The position numbers and the translations under genes were made by a program. The notes under the pieces were generated by a model. The model searched no databases, was not told the origin of the DNA, and was given only the letters and a program-made list of their open reading frames with translations. This document shows, piece after piece, positions 34,281 to 43,443 of a stretch of DNA of 64,000 nt. Source of the DNA: JAKVBK01 sp022447275 (GTDB taxonomy: Bacteria > Pseudomonadota > Alphaproteobacteria > Rhodobacterales > Rhodobacteraceae); NCBI GenBank assembly GCA_047125605.1, contig CP138932.1, positions 3,348,001 to 3,412,000 of the forward strand, given 5' to 3'. Each line of letters opens with the position of its first letter. Position 1 is the first letter of the stretch.

Positions 34281-34619
34281 TTACAGCGCGTCGTCATTTG
34301 TCTCGCCGGTGCGCACACGAACGGCCTGATCTACGTCGAGGACGAAGATCTTGCCGTCACCGATCTTGTCGGTCTTGGCGGTTTTCTGGACAGTCTCGAC
34401 CACTTGGTCTGCCATGGATGCGGCGACCACGATCTCCAACTTTACTTTCGGCACAAAGTTCACGGCGTACTCGGCACCGCGATAGATTTCGGTATGCCCG
34501 GACTGTGAGCCAAAGCCTTTGATCTCGGTGACCATCATTCCGCGTACGCCAATGGCGGTGAGCGCCTCGCGCACCTCCTCCAGCTTGAACGGTTTGATCG
34601 CTGCTATGATCAGTTTCAC
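34281..34619 (-). CDS. glnK: Nitrogen regulatory protein P-II (GlnK)
   Basis: This 112-residue P-II signalling protein senses 2-oxoglutarate, ATP and glutamine state. MKLIIAAIKPFKLEEVREAL, GVRGMMVTEIKGFG and the T-loop with the uridylylation Tyr51 (YRGAEYAVNF) are visible, followed by TDKIGDGKIFVLDVDQAVRVRTGE. The start is GTG at 34619, set by GGAGGG upstream and the invariant MK-II N-terminus; the frame is open upstream without similarity. Coupling with amtB supports the GlnK name over GlnB. Confidence 0.94.
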   Translation of the reverse strand: MKLIIAAIKPFKLEEVREALTAIGVRGMMVTEIKGFGSQSGHTEIYRGAEYAVNFVPKVKLEIVVAASMADQVVETVQKTAKTDKIGDGKIFVLDVDQAVRVRTGETNDDAL

Positions 34620-34894
34620 GTTTCTTTCCCTCCGTTGCGGCCGCGTGATAGGACAGGCGGCGAGCAGTTCACACGCCATCTGTCTCACCAGCCCGCGCAG
34701 CGTCTCGCAAGAAAAGGGAGGGGTTACCTAGGTGCTGGAATAGCGCAATCTGCACAATTTTTGCACAAATAAGGCTGCATGACTAAAAATTGGGCGACCA
34801 AAGAAGGAAGATGACGCTGCGCAGAGCCTCCACATTCGCTTATGAATGGTTACACAAGGGCGCAAAATCGCGTGCATTAAGATCGGGCAGAAAA

Positions 34895-37102
34895 ATGAGC
34901 GGTGGTAGCGGGAATCAGCCTGTCTTACGGGCAGAAAAGCGTGGCAAAGGTCGAAAAACCGGCCCAACCGGCAAATCGCCGAGCGCTGGACGCCGTGCAT
35001 CGTCCGGCGGCGGTTCGGGTGCAAAGCCTCCCAAACAGCGCCCTTCCGCCCGCAAACCAGCCCGCAAGCAGGCGCGGGGGCCTTTGGCTTGGTTGGGGCG
35101 CGTTATCGCTTGGTTCGCCTGGCTGATCTGGGCGTTTGTCTGGCGCTCTGCGCTGATCGTTGGCCTGATGGTGCTGGCTGCCGTGACATATACCGCGGTT
35201 CAAATGCCGCCTGTTTCTTCGCTTGTCGACGGCAGAGTGGCCGGTTCTGTGACATTGCTGGACCGGAAAGGAGAGGTCTTTGCCTGGCGGGGTGAGCAGT
35301 TCGATGTCATCACCTCGCTGGACCAGGTGTCGCCCCATCTTGTAAATGCGCTGGTCGCCACCGAAGACCGGCGGTTTTTTCGCCATTTTGGCGTGAGCCC
35401 CCGGGGCGTTGCCTCCGCCGTGCGCATCAACTTGTCGGAAGGGCGCGGCCCGCTTTCGGGGCATGGCGGATCGACGCTGACCCAGCAGACTGCGAAGCTG
35501 CTTTGCACCGGACGGCCGTTCGACCCTGAAATCTGGGAAGACGAAGCGGCCTATGAGACAGAATGCCGGGATGCATCGGTCTGGCGCAAGGTCACGGAGG
35601 CTGTCTATGCCCTTGCCATGGAGGCACGCTACTCCAAGGAAGACATCCTGACGATTTATCTCAATCGGGCCTATCTCGGTGCTTCTGCGCGTGGCTTTGA
35701 AGCGGCGTCACAGCGCTATTTTGGCGTTCCGGCACGGGCGCTCAATCCGGCCCAATCCGCGATGCTTGCAGGTTTGCTCGTTGCACCCTCACGCTATGCG
35801 CCAACCGCCAATCTGGCGCGTTCGCAGGAACGGGCGGCAACCGTAATCAAGCTGATGTATGATCAGGGCTACATCACCGAAGCTCAGCGGGATGAAGCCT
35901 GGGCCAACCCGGCCACGCTGTCGGAAACTGCACAACAACCGGTTGGGGGCGCCTTTGCCGATTGGGTGATGCTCTCGGGCCCCTCATTCCTGACCCGCGA
36001 CACAACAGAAGACGTGATCCTGCGCACGACCTTGGACCAGAAGCTCCAGCGTGCGGCAGAGGAAGCGATGGAACAGGTCTTCCGTGAGAAAGTGCGTGAG
36101 GGCTCCGAGGCGCAGGCGGCGATCATTGTCATGAGTGCCGATGGGGCCGTGCGCGCAATGGTGGGGGGGCGCGACCCCTCGATCAGTGGCGGTTTCAACC
36201 GGGCCGTTCAGGCCAACCGACAGACAGGCTCAGCCTTCAAGCCGTTCGTCTACGCGGCCGCCCTCGATATGGGCTACAGTCCGCTGGCGACAGTTGTGGA
36301 TGAACCGATCACACTCCAAGTGCCCGGTTCGGGCCCGTGGGAGCCGAAGAACTATGACCGGAAGTTTCGTGGCCCGGTGACATTTGTGGAAGCCTTGAAA
36401 GACAGCCTTAACGTGCCCGCCGTCCGGATATCCGAAGAGGTGGGGCGAGAGGCCGTGCGCCAAGTGGCCTCCGATTTTGGCGTCGAAAGCGATCTCGCAG
36501 ATGGGCCGGCGCTGGCGCTTGGCGTGTCGGAAAGTACGCTGCTTGAAATGTCGGGCGCTTATGCGGGGATTCTGAACGGCGGCCGCTCGGTGACGCCCTA
36601 CGGACTGACGGAACTGCGCTTGCAAGGCGACAGCCTGCCGTTGATGGGCCAAGAGGGTGGCTTTGGGGAGCGGGTGATCTCCGAGAATGCCGCCCGCGAA
36701 CTGGTCTGGATGATGAACGCGGTCATCGCAGACGGGACCGGGCGTAGGGCGCAATTGCCCGATGCACGACCGGCAGCTGCCAAAACGGGCACAACCCAAG
36801 CTGCTCGTGATGCTTGGTTTATCGGGTTTACAGCGGATTACGTGGCGGGCGTCTGGATGGGATATGATGACAATACACCCCTGACAGGCGTGACAGGCGG
36901 CGGCCTGCCGGCGGATATTTGGCGCGAAACCATGCGCCGCGTGCACGCGGATCTGCCCATCCGCGCACTTCCCATGACCGCGCCGACCCCGGAGGAAGTC
37001 GATGCTTTGGGAGCGAACGCGCAGGGAGCTGGCCAGACTGAGACAGGCGATCGAGATCCGTTCCTGCTCAACGTGTTGCGCGATATCCTTGGCGGCCAAT
37101 AA
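34895..37102 (+). CDS. Class A penicillin-binding protein (PBP1A-like)
   Basis: This 735-residue bifunctional peptidoglycan synthase has a basic, Lys/Arg/Pro-rich cytoplasmic tail of about 60 residues and one transmembrane helix (SALIVGLMVLAAVTYTAVQM). Its GT51 glycosyltransferase domain shows ATEDRRFFRHFGVSPRG and HGGSTLTQQTAK, and YSKEDILTIYLNRAYLG follows. The transpeptidase domain has the active-site TGSAFKP (SxxK) and AAKTGTT (KTG). The ATG at 34895 is chosen; in-frame ATGs at 34790 and 34811 are possible. It polymerises and crosslinks glycan strands at the inner membrane. Confidence 0.92.
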   Translation: MSGGSGNQPVLRAEKRGKGRKTGPTGKSPSAGRRASSGGGSGAKPPKQRPSARKPARKQARGPLAWLGRVIAWFAWLIWAFVWRSALIVGLMVLAAVTYTAVQMPPVSSLVDGRVAGSVTLLDRKGEVFAWRGEQFDVITSLDQVSPHLVNALVATEDRRFFRHFGVSPRGVASAVRINLSEGRGPLSGHGGSTLTQQTAKLLCTGRPFDPEIWEDEAAYETECRDASVWRKVTEAVYALAMEARYSKEDILTIYLNRAYLGASARGFEAASQRYFGVPARALNPAQSAMLAGLLVAPSRYAPTANLARSQERAATVIKLMYDQGYITEAQRDEAWANPATLSETAQQPVGGAFADWVMLSGPSFLTRDTTEDVILRTTLDQKLQRAAEEAMEQVFREKVREGSEAQAAIIVMSADGAVRAMVGGRDPSISGGFNRAVQANRQTGSAFKPFVYAAALDMGYSPLATVVDEPITLQVPGSGPWEPKNYDRKFRGPVTFVEALKDSLNVPAVRISEEVGREAVRQVASDFGVESDLADGPALALGVSESTLLEMSGAYAGILNGGRSVTPYGLTELRLQGDSLPLMGQEGGFGERVISENAARELVWMMNAVIADGTGRRAQLPDARPAAAKTGTTQAARDAWFIGFTADYVAGVWMGYDDNTPLTGVTGGGLPADIWRETMRRVHADLPIRALPMTAPTPEEVDALGANAQGAGQTETGDRDPFLLNVLRDILGGQ

Positions 37103-37354
37103 GCGCTTCGAAACCCTCCCGCGCGGCCTTGTCGATCGAAGATCGACATCGGCCATTTGGGCAAGGCGCGCGGGCAAAGGGCGCGCTGTCCCCAAACAGC
37201 CGCTCCGCGCGCGCCGAAAAGGGTGGCGCTGACCCACACGATCTGGGGCGCGCTAAAGGCCCGTCTTTGTCTTGAAAATACTCAAAACGCAACGCTGGCA
37301 AACCGCACTGCTGCATCAGCATTTATAGTCTGACTAAGTTTGACCCTGAGCGGT
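37103..37354. other. Convergent spacer between the PBP gene and hlyD-like gene
   Basis: This 252 bp spacer holds a small inverted repeat GTCGATCGAAGATCGAC (about 37129-37145) and a partial copy of the dispersed repeat at 37263-37283. No gene is recognised; open frames here have no similarity. Confidence 0.4.
37263..37283. repeat. Dispersed intergenic repeat, partial copy D
   Basis: GTCTTTGTCTTGAAAATACT C matches the first third of copies B and C and the AATACTC part of copy A. The GC-rich hairpin half is missing. It lies between convergent genes like copies B and C. Confidence 0.5.
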
Positions 37355-38638
37355 CTATCCTTCGCGGAACGCGCGGTTGAAGTAGTCAGTCAGCGGCTTG
37401 ACCAAATACGCCATCGGCGTGCGCTCTTCTGTCCGGATATACGTCTCAACCGGCATCCCCGGCAGGACTTCTTGGCCTGCAAGCTTGTCAAATTCCCCTT
37501 CCAGCAATTCCACCTCCGCACGGTAATAGCTGGACTGAGTGCGTTCATCGGTGAAAGCATCCGGTGAAATCTGCACAATCCGCCCAAAAAGCTCTGGCGT
37601 GGTGCGTTGGTCAAAGGTGGAAAAGCGCAGGGTCGTGTCCTGTCCGACATAGACTTGATCCACATGGATGGGCTCTACCCGTGCCGTGATGACAAGCGGT
37701 CGGTCCTGCGGGATCAGGTAAAGCACGGGTTGCGCCGCTTGGATCACCGCGCGCTCGGTCGTGACTTGGAGATCATAGACAATCCCAGCCAGAGGGGCAC
37801 GGATGTCGAGCCGGGACAAGCGTTCCAGCAGAAGCCGCCGGCGCTCTTTCAATTCGAGCAAATTGTACTGCAGGTCACGCAGTCGGGTGATGGCATCTTC
37901 CCGGCGTCGTGTCTCAAGCTTAAGGATTTCGATTTCGATCTCAGTCACACGGCCTTCAGCCTCTGCACGGTTTGCGGCCAGCTCACCAATAGACCCCCGA
38001 AGCCGCGCCTCTTCCCGCTGGAGCGAGAGCACACGACTTGCCTGTGCCAGACCCCGGTCAAGCAGGTCCTGCTGGCTGGCCAACTCCTCGGCGATGAGCG
38101 CAAGTTGAATTTCAAGCGCCTCCTTCTGAGCATCGACCCCGGCAATCTGGCTTTCGGTCTGCGCGGCGCGCCGGTTGAGCTGCTCGATCTCCTTGTCAAC
38201 ACTTTGGCGCCGCGCTTCAAAGAGCGAGGTTTGGCCTTGCACCAACTCGGCCATGTCTGGGCTTTGCGCGGCAACATCCAGCAGTTCTGGATCAAAGGTA
38301 ATTGCATCGGCGCCATCGCGCTCAGCCTGCAAGCGCCCGGAGCGGGCCATAAGTTCATAGAGTTGGCCCTCAACGATCGCCAATTCCCCTGACAGATCCT
38401 TGCTGTCGAGGCGCAACAAAACCTGGCCTGCGTCTACGGCCTTGCCTTCATCAACGAGCACCTCAGCCACAATCCCACCATCCAGATGCTGGATGACCTG
38501 TCGGTTTTGATCCACCTCCACCTGTCCCATGGCGATTACAGCGCCCGAGATATTGGCCAGCATGGACCATGCACCAAAACCACCCACAAGGATCAGAAGG
38601 GCGATGAACCCGATGATCAAATGTCCGCGCGCCTTCAT
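37355..38638 (-). CDS. Type I secretion membrane fusion protein (HlyD/PrtE family)
   Basis: The product is 427 residues. One N-terminal helix (LIIGFIALLILVGGFGAWSML) is followed by a lipoyl-like half motif (VEVDQNRQVIQHLDGGIVAEVLVDEG), a long coiled coil (about residues 90-270, rich in Leu, Glu and Arg) and the C-terminal DIRAPLAGIVYDLQVTT and beta-barrel. The protein bridges the ABC transporter and an outer-membrane TolC-type channel. Its start overlaps the stop of the ABC gene by 4 bases. No TolC or substrate gene is nearby. Confidence 0.92.
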   Translation of the reverse strand: MKARGHLIIGFIALLILVGGFGAWSMLANISGAVIAMGQVEVDQNRQVIQHLDGGIVAEVLVDEGKAVDAGQVLLRLDSKDLSGELAIVEGQLYELMARSGRLQAERDGADAITFDPELLDVAAQSPDMAELVQGQTSLFEARRQSVDKEIEQLNRRAAQTESQIAGVDAQKEALEIQLALIAEELASQQDLLDRGLAQASRVLSLQREEARLRGSIGELAANRAEAEGRVTEIEIEILKLETRRREDAITRLRDLQYNLLELKERRRLLLERLSRLDIRAPLAGIVYDLQVTTERAVIQAAQPVLYLIPQDRPLVITARVEPIHVDQVYVGQDTTLRFSTFDQRTTPELFGRIVQISPDAFTDERTQSSYYRAEVELLEGEFDKLAGQEVLPGMPVETYIRTEERTPMAYLVKPLTDYFNRAFREG

Positions 38639-40377
38639 GATACGCCTCCGCTCTGGCCCGTGGAATTGGTGATCTCGCTGTGGTTCTTGACCATCTCACG
38701 CAGCACTTCATCGCGTGGACCAAAGGCTTTGCGCATGCCGCCATCGAGCACAAGCAGCATGTCACATTCCTGTATTGCGGCGGGGCGATGTGCCATGATC
38801 AGCACTGACTTGTCCTCGGCTTTCATGGTGCGAATAGCCTTGTTCAAAGCTTCGGAGCCCTCATTGTCGAGATTTGAATTCGGCTCATCTAGTACGAGCA
38901 AAACCGGATCTCCATAAAGCGCGCGCGCTAAACCAATTCGTTGAATCTGTCCGCCTGACAGGCGCCCACCCGCGGCGGATACCTGCGTGTCATAGCCGTT
39001 GGGCAACCGGACGATCATTTGGTGTGCATCGGCCTTCTTGGCTGCTGCCACGATTTGTTCGGGGTCCGGATCTGGTGCCAGGCGGCTGATATTCTCGGCG
39101 ATCGTGCCATCCAAGAGGCTGACACGTTGCGGCAGATATCCCACCAACAGGCCAAGAACGTCTGGATCATACTGATCCAGCGCAGCCCCATCGAGGCGAA
39201 TCTTGCCCCCTGCCGTGCGCCAAACGCCGGTCAAGGCGCGGGCCAGGGTGGATTTTCCTGCGCCAGAGGGACCGATCACCCCAAGCGCTTTGCCCGGCTC
39301 AAGCTTGAAACTGATCATGCGCAGGGTAGCCTGAGTTTCGCCGGGAGGCACGATGGTGGCTTGCTGTACGTCGAGGATGGCTCTTGGCCTCGGCAGTGGT
39401 GTGCGCTGCACCTCATCGGGTACTTCGGCGAGCAACCTGCCAAGATTCTTCCAACCCTTGGAGGCGCGTTGGATGAATTCCCATTGGCCAACGGCCAGTT
39501 CTACCGGGGCCAGCGCCCGGCCCATCAGGATAGAGCCTGCGATCATCGCGCCCGCAGTGAGTTCATTCTGCAGCACCAGATATGCGCCAAGCGCCAGCAT
39601 GGCTGATTGCAGAAACAAGCGCATTGTTTTTGTTGTTGTGGTGAAGCCGCCCGCACGATCTGCCGCCGTAACTTGTTTGCTCAGCGCGGTGCCGCGGGCC
39701 TGCATCCATCGCTGGAAGGTGGCGCCGCGCATGCCGAGCGATTGCACCATTTCGGCCTCAGTCCGCATTTGTTCGGCCATTAGGTTTGCTTTGTGGCCAA
39801 GGCCTGCCGCCTCCATGGAGGGCTGGCGGGTGAGCCACTGGTTCAGGATGGCAATGCAGATCAGCAGGCAACCCCCTGCGACAGCCAGAAAGCCCATTAA
39901 CGGATGAAAAATGAAGATCGCCGCCAAGAACAGGGGCGTGAATGGCATGTCATAGAAGGCCAGCAGAACGGGTGATCCCATAAACTTCTGCACGGTTTCG
40001 AGATCCTGCAAGGATGCGGCTGCCGCCTGATTGCCAGGCTTTACGGCCTCTGCGTGCAGCACGGCCGAGAAAACGCGCCGGTCCATGAGCGCTTGGAATT
40101 GTGCGGCCGCCCGCGCGACGACCCGGCCGCGCACGAAATCAAGAATGCCCATCATCAGATAGAGGAAGGCAACCAGCACAAAGAGCGCAACCAGCGTTGC
40201 CTCCGAACGCGAACTCAACACCCGGTCATAGGTTTGCAGCATGAAAAGAGGGCCGGTAAGCATCAGGAGGTTCACGAAGATCGAAAACACAAAAGACGAA
40301 ACAAACAGGCCACGCCCCTTTGCGCGCGCATCTCGAAGTTCGGCAATGCCGGCCTCTATATCGGGCGCTGCGGCCAT
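38635..40377 (-). CDS. Type I secretion ABC transporter/permease (PrtD family)
   Basis: The product is 580 residues. An N-terminal six-helix membrane domain precedes an ATPase domain with Walker A GPSGAGKSTLARAL, signature LSGGQIQRIGLARAL, Walker B VLLVLDEPNSNLD and the switch His in MAHRPAAIQ. There is no N-terminal C39 peptidase domain, so it belongs to the PrtD/AprD group that exports proteins with uncleaved C-terminal signals, often RTX proteins. It is coupled to the HlyD-like gene downstream. No RTX substrate gene is seen within the window. Confidence 0.93.
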   Translation of the reverse strand: MAAAPDIEAGIAELRDARAKGRGLFVSSFVFSIFVNLLMLTGPLFMLQTYDRVLSSRSEATLVALFVLVAFLYLMMGILDFVRGRVVARAAAQFQALMDRRVFSAVLHAEAVKPGNQAAAASLQDLETVQKFMGSPVLLAFYDMPFTPLFLAAIFIFHPLMGFLAVAGGCLLICIAILNQWLTRQPSMEAAGLGHKANLMAEQMRTEAEMVQSLGMRGATFQRWMQARGTALSKQVTAADRAGGFTTTTKTMRLFLQSAMLALGAYLVLQNELTAGAMIAGSILMGRALAPVELAVGQWEFIQRASKGWKNLGRLLAEVPDEVQRTPLPRPRAILDVQQATIVPPGETQATLRMISFKLEPGKALGVIGPSGAGKSTLARALTGVWRTAGGKIRLDGAALDQYDPDVLGLLVGYLPQRVSLLDGTIAENISRLAPDPDPEQIVAAAKKADAHQMIVRLPNGYDTQVSAAGGRLSGGQIQRIGLARALYGDPVLLVLDEPNSNLDNEGSEALNKAIRTMKAEDKSVLIMAHRPAAIQECDMLLVLDGGMRKAFGPRDEVLREMVKNHSEITNSTGQSGGVS

Positions 40378-40598
40378 ATGTTGGTCCTTTCTCAGGCGGG
40401 CGGTAATTCGCCATTTGCCTTCTACGTGTGTTGCGGCCCCGAAAAGAGCCCTGTCTGGCGCTACATTCCCTAGGGGAAGCTCTCTTCCTTGCGGCGAGCC
40501 CTACCTTGTTCTGGACGCTGTGGAGCGCTAGCTTGATACCAACAGTTTATGTCGTGTCCTTTAACAATAGGCATACGCGCAATTCGTAAGGATATCTA

Positions 40599-41357
40599 TT
40601 GTTTGTTCTCTTCACAAAGCCTTGGCGTCACAGCGTTACAGCGGCAATTCTGGTGGTGCTTACTGGGTGTGCAGCAGTGCCAGAGGGCGCTGAATTCAGC
40701 GATCCCTATGAACAGGCCAATCGTAAAGTGCACAGTTTCAACACAGGTGTGGACCGTGTGTTGCTGCGCCCGTCATCGCAGGCCTATGGCACTGTCATCC
40801 CCCAGCCGGTGAAGCAAGGGGTGACCAACTTCGCGTCCAACCTCAATCAGCCGGGCTACGTGGTGAACGACGTACTGCAAGGTAATGTTGAGGATGCCAG
40901 CCACAACTTTTTCCGCTTTCTCGTGAACACGGTTTTCGGCTTTGGCGGGCTGCTCAACCCGGCGGACAGTTTCGGGCTGGAAGAGCGCAGCAGTGATTTC
41001 GGCGAAACGCTCCATGTGTGGGGAGCAGAAGAGGGCAATTATCTGGAGCTTCCGCTTCTGGGCCCCTCCACGGGTCGGGATGCTGTGGGCACGGTTGTTG
41101 ACATCGCGATGAACCCGTTGAATTTTGTCTTGCCCAGCGAACAGGCGGCAACGGCGGCAATCGCCTCAGGCGCGTCTTTGGTTGGGGATCGATATCAGTA
41201 TTCCGATTTTATCGACTCAATCCTGTATGAAAGCGCAGACAGTTATGCGCAGGCGCGCTTGCAATACCTGCAAAACCGTCGTTTCACTTTGGCTGACGGC
41301 AGCGTTGAGGAGGAGGATTACTTTGATCCTTTCGAAGATGAAGACTTCCTGCAGTAA
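40599..41357 (+). CDS. mlaA: MlaA (VacJ) family lipoprotein
   Basis: The product is 252 residues. The N-terminal lipobox VVLTGCAAV marks a lipoprotein acylated at Cys. FSDPYEQANRKVHSFN, NFASNLNQPGYVVNDVLQG, FFRFLVNTVFGFGGLLNPAD and YLELPLLGPSTGRDAVGTVVD are the family signatures. MlaA removes phospholipids from the outer leaflet of the outer membrane. The start is TTG at 40599 after AAGGAT, giving a normal signal peptide. It overlaps mlaC by 20 bases. Confidence 0.92.
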   Translation: MFVLFTKPWRHSVTAAILVVLTGCAAVPEGAEFSDPYEQANRKVHSFNTGVDRVLLRPSSQAYGTVIPQPVKQGVTNFASNLNQPGYVVNDVLQGNVEDASHNFFRFLVNTVFGFGGLLNPADSFGLEERSSDFGETLHVWGAEEGNYLELPLLGPSTGRDAVGTVVDIAMNPLNFVLPSEQAATAAIASGASLVGDRYQYSDFIDSILYESADSYAQARLQYLQNRRFTLADGSVEEEDYFDPFEDEDFLQ

Positions 41358-41976
41358 TTTTTCCAACGAGAGCGATGCGCAAGATGTCTCGCGCCGCGCC
41401 CTACTGGCGGGCGGGGCTGCCTCATTGGGCTGGCTGTGTCTTTCCGGGCCGGCAATCGCGCTGACCGAGCAACAGGCCCGGAAGATGGTTGAGACGCTCG
41501 TTGATGAGGTCAATGCGATTATCGTTTCCAAGGACAGTGAAGCCAATAAGATCCGCCGGTTTGAGCAACTGTTCATAAAGTATGCCGATACTGACTTCAT
41601 GGCCCGCTACGCTTTGGGAGCTGACGGACGCAGCGCGTCAGCCGCGGATATCAAAGCCTTCACCCAGGCCTTCCAGGGCTATGTTGCACGCAAATATGGC
41701 GGCCGGTTCCGTGAATTCATCGGGGGCCGTCTTGAAGTGATGTCGGCTGCAAAACGTAAGTCGATCATCGAGGTCAAAACAAAGGCATTCTTGCAAGGCA
41801 CTGCGCCCTTTGAGGTGACGTTCCAACTGTCTGACAGGTCCGGGTCTGATCGGTTCGTGAACATGTTCATCGAAGGTGTGAACCTGCTTTTGACCGAGCG
41901 CACCGAAATTGGCGCCCTGTTGGACCGCAGGGGGGGCTCAATCCGCAAGCTGGCCGAGGATCTGAAAAACCTCTGA
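41338..41976 (+). CDS. mlaC: MlaC-type phospholipid-binding periplasmic protein
   Basis: The product is 212 residues. The N-terminus contains SRRALLAGGAASLGWLCLSG, a Tat-like or Sec signal with paired Arg, and the mature part matches the MlaC/Ttg2D fold (FTQAFQGYVARKYGGRF, RLEVMSAAKRKSIIEVKTKAF, FIEGVNLLLTERTEIGALLDRRGG). It ferries phospholipid between MlaA and the inner-membrane MlaFEDB complex, which is not encoded here. The ATG at 41338 lies inside the end of mlaA, so the genes are coupled. Confidence 0.9.
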   Translation: MKTSCSNFSNESDAQDVSRRALLAGGAASLGWLCLSGPAIALTEQQARKMVETLVDEVNAIIVSKDSEANKIRRFEQLFIKYADTDFMARYALGADGRSASAADIKAFTQAFQGYVARKYGGRFREFIGGRLEVMSAAKRKSIIEVKTKAFLQGTAPFEVTFQLSDRSGSDRFVNMFIEGVNLLLTERTEIGALLDRRGGSIRKLAEDLKNL

Positions 41977-42074
41977 GGTGGCACAGCTTTCGTCGCGTGG
42001 TCTGCGCAGCGGCCCCTTCCATCTGCTCCGCTGGCGGCATAACGTGCCTCCAAATCACTTTGGAGTTACGTGAC

Positions 42075-42542
42075 ATGAGCGGTCATATCGAAGAACGGCT
42101 TGCGAATATGGGAATTGAGCTTCCCGAGGCACCCGCCCCGGCGGCAAACTATGTCCCCTATGTGCAATCCGGCTATCAGATATTTGTTTCCGGGCAGATC
42201 TCAATCGCCGCCGATGGGCAGTTGATCAAGGGAAAGCTTGGGGATGGCATGTCTGTCGAAGCAGGCGCAGAGGCCGCAAAGCGCTGTGGTGTTGCGCTGC
42301 TCGCGCAGGTCAAGGCGGCCTGTGGTGGCGATCTGGATCAGCTCAAGCGCGTGGTGAAGCTCACCGGCTTTGTAAACTCCACTGCCGATTTCACAGATCA
42401 GCCCAAGGTCATCAACGGGTGCTCTGACTTTCTCGTCGACGTTCTGGGAGATGCAGGCCATCATTCCCGCTCCGCAGTTTCCGCCGCGGCGCTGCCGTTG
42501 GGTGTAGCTGTTGAGATCGAAGGTATTTTCGAATTGGTCTGA
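42075..42542 (+). CDS. RidA family protein
   Basis: The product is 155 residues, of the YjgF/YER057c/RidA type with the longer N-terminus (EERLANMGIELPEAPAPAANYVPYVQSG) of the subgroup sometimes called TdcF/YoaB-like or endoribonuclease L-PSP. The conserved HHSRSAVSAAALPLGVAVEIEG carries the substrate-binding Arg. RidA members hydrolyse reactive enamine/imine intermediates; the exact substrate here is unknown. It is 32 bp upstream of a phosphodiesterase gene on the same strand. Confidence 0.9.
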   Translation: MSGHIEERLANMGIELPEAPAPAANYVPYVQSGYQIFVSGQISIAADGQLIKGKLGDGMSVEAGAEAAKRCGVALLAQVKAACGGDLDQLKRVVKLTGFVNSTADFTDQPKVINGCSDFLVDVLGDAGHHSRSAVSAAALPLGVAVEIEGIFELV

Positions 42543-42574
42543 TTTCAATGAACTGCTCCGGGAACGGAACCGAC

Positions 42575-43330
42575 ATGCTGCCCAAAGCGCTTTTAAACCG
42601 GCCCATTGCCCATCGCGGTCTGCATGACCGCGCAAGCGGCGTCATCGAGAACAGTCGCGGTGCCTGTCTTGCTGCCATTGAGGCCGGGTATGGGATTGAG
42701 ATTGATCTCCAATTGTCGCGTGATTGTGTCGCGATGGTGTTTCATGACGAGCACCTCAATCGTCTGACGCCCTCTAAGGGGCCCACCGCGTCGCGCCTGT
42801 GTTCTGAATTGGCAGAGATCCCGCTGAAGGGGGCTGATCCCGCTGAAACCATTCCAACCCTGGCGGAAGTGCTGGAATTGGTGAATGGGCAGGTGCCGCT
42901 TCTGATCGAGATCAAGGATCAGGACGGGGCGCTTGGGCCCAATATTGGCCCCTTGGAAGATGCGGCTCTTGCCGCGCTGGGAGGATATGAGGGGGCTGTC
43001 GCTCTGATGTCCTTCAATCCCCATTCCGTGGCCTATCTTGCTGACGCGGCCCCCAACCTTCCGCGCGGGATCGTGACCGACAGTTTTGACCCGGTATTCT
43101 GGCCGGATCTGCCGCCTGAAACGGGGCGTCAACTGGCAGGCATCCCCGATCTGGAACGCACCGGTGCGCATTTTGTCAGCCATGCTGCCCGAGATCTGCG
43201 AAACCCCGCCTTGGCCCGTGTGAAGGAGCGTGGACTTCCGATCCTGACATGGACAATTCGCAGCCCAATCGCCGAGGAAGCCGCGCGCCGCATCGTCGAT
43301 AATGTCACCTTCGAGGGGTATCGCCCTTAG
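42575..43330 (+). CDS. Glycerophosphodiester phosphodiesterase family protein
   Basis: The product is 251 residues. The catalytic IAHRGLHDRASGVIENSRGA (HRG...EN) and IEIDLQLSRDCVAMVFHDEHLNRLT (E-D and HD motifs) are the conserved GDPD metal-binding and acid-base elements. LIEIKDQDG supplies another metal ligand. It has no signal peptide, so it probably acts in the cytoplasm on glycerophosphodiesters. GGAACGGAA precedes the ATG at 42575; an upstream ATG at 42548 is possible. Confidence 0.9.
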   Translation: MLPKALLNRPIAHRGLHDRASGVIENSRGACLAAIEAGYGIEIDLQLSRDCVAMVFHDEHLNRLTPSKGPTASRLCSELAEIPLKGADPAETIPTLAEVLELVNGQVPLLIEIKDQDGALGPNIGPLEDAALAALGGYEGAVALMSFNPHSVAYLADAAPNLPRGIVTDSFDPVFWPDLPPETGRQLAGIPDLERTGAHFVSHAARDLRNPALARVKERGLPILTWTIRSPIAEEAARRIVDNVTFEGYRP

Positions 43331-43443
43331 CGCTGACCCGCGCCTGAGGGACACATGAAAACCTGTCCTGGCATCGCGCCATCACCTTGACCTGCGTGCC
43401 TAAGACGCCACATCGATTGGTGGTTCCAGCAAGGATGCGCTCG

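Noticed and set aside
34752..34769. Possible sigma-54 promoter (CTGCACAATTTTTGCA) in the glnK / PBP gap
   Set aside because: The -24 element lacks the GG and it points toward the PBP gene rather than glnK, which is the gene expected to be nitrogen-controlled. Probably chance.
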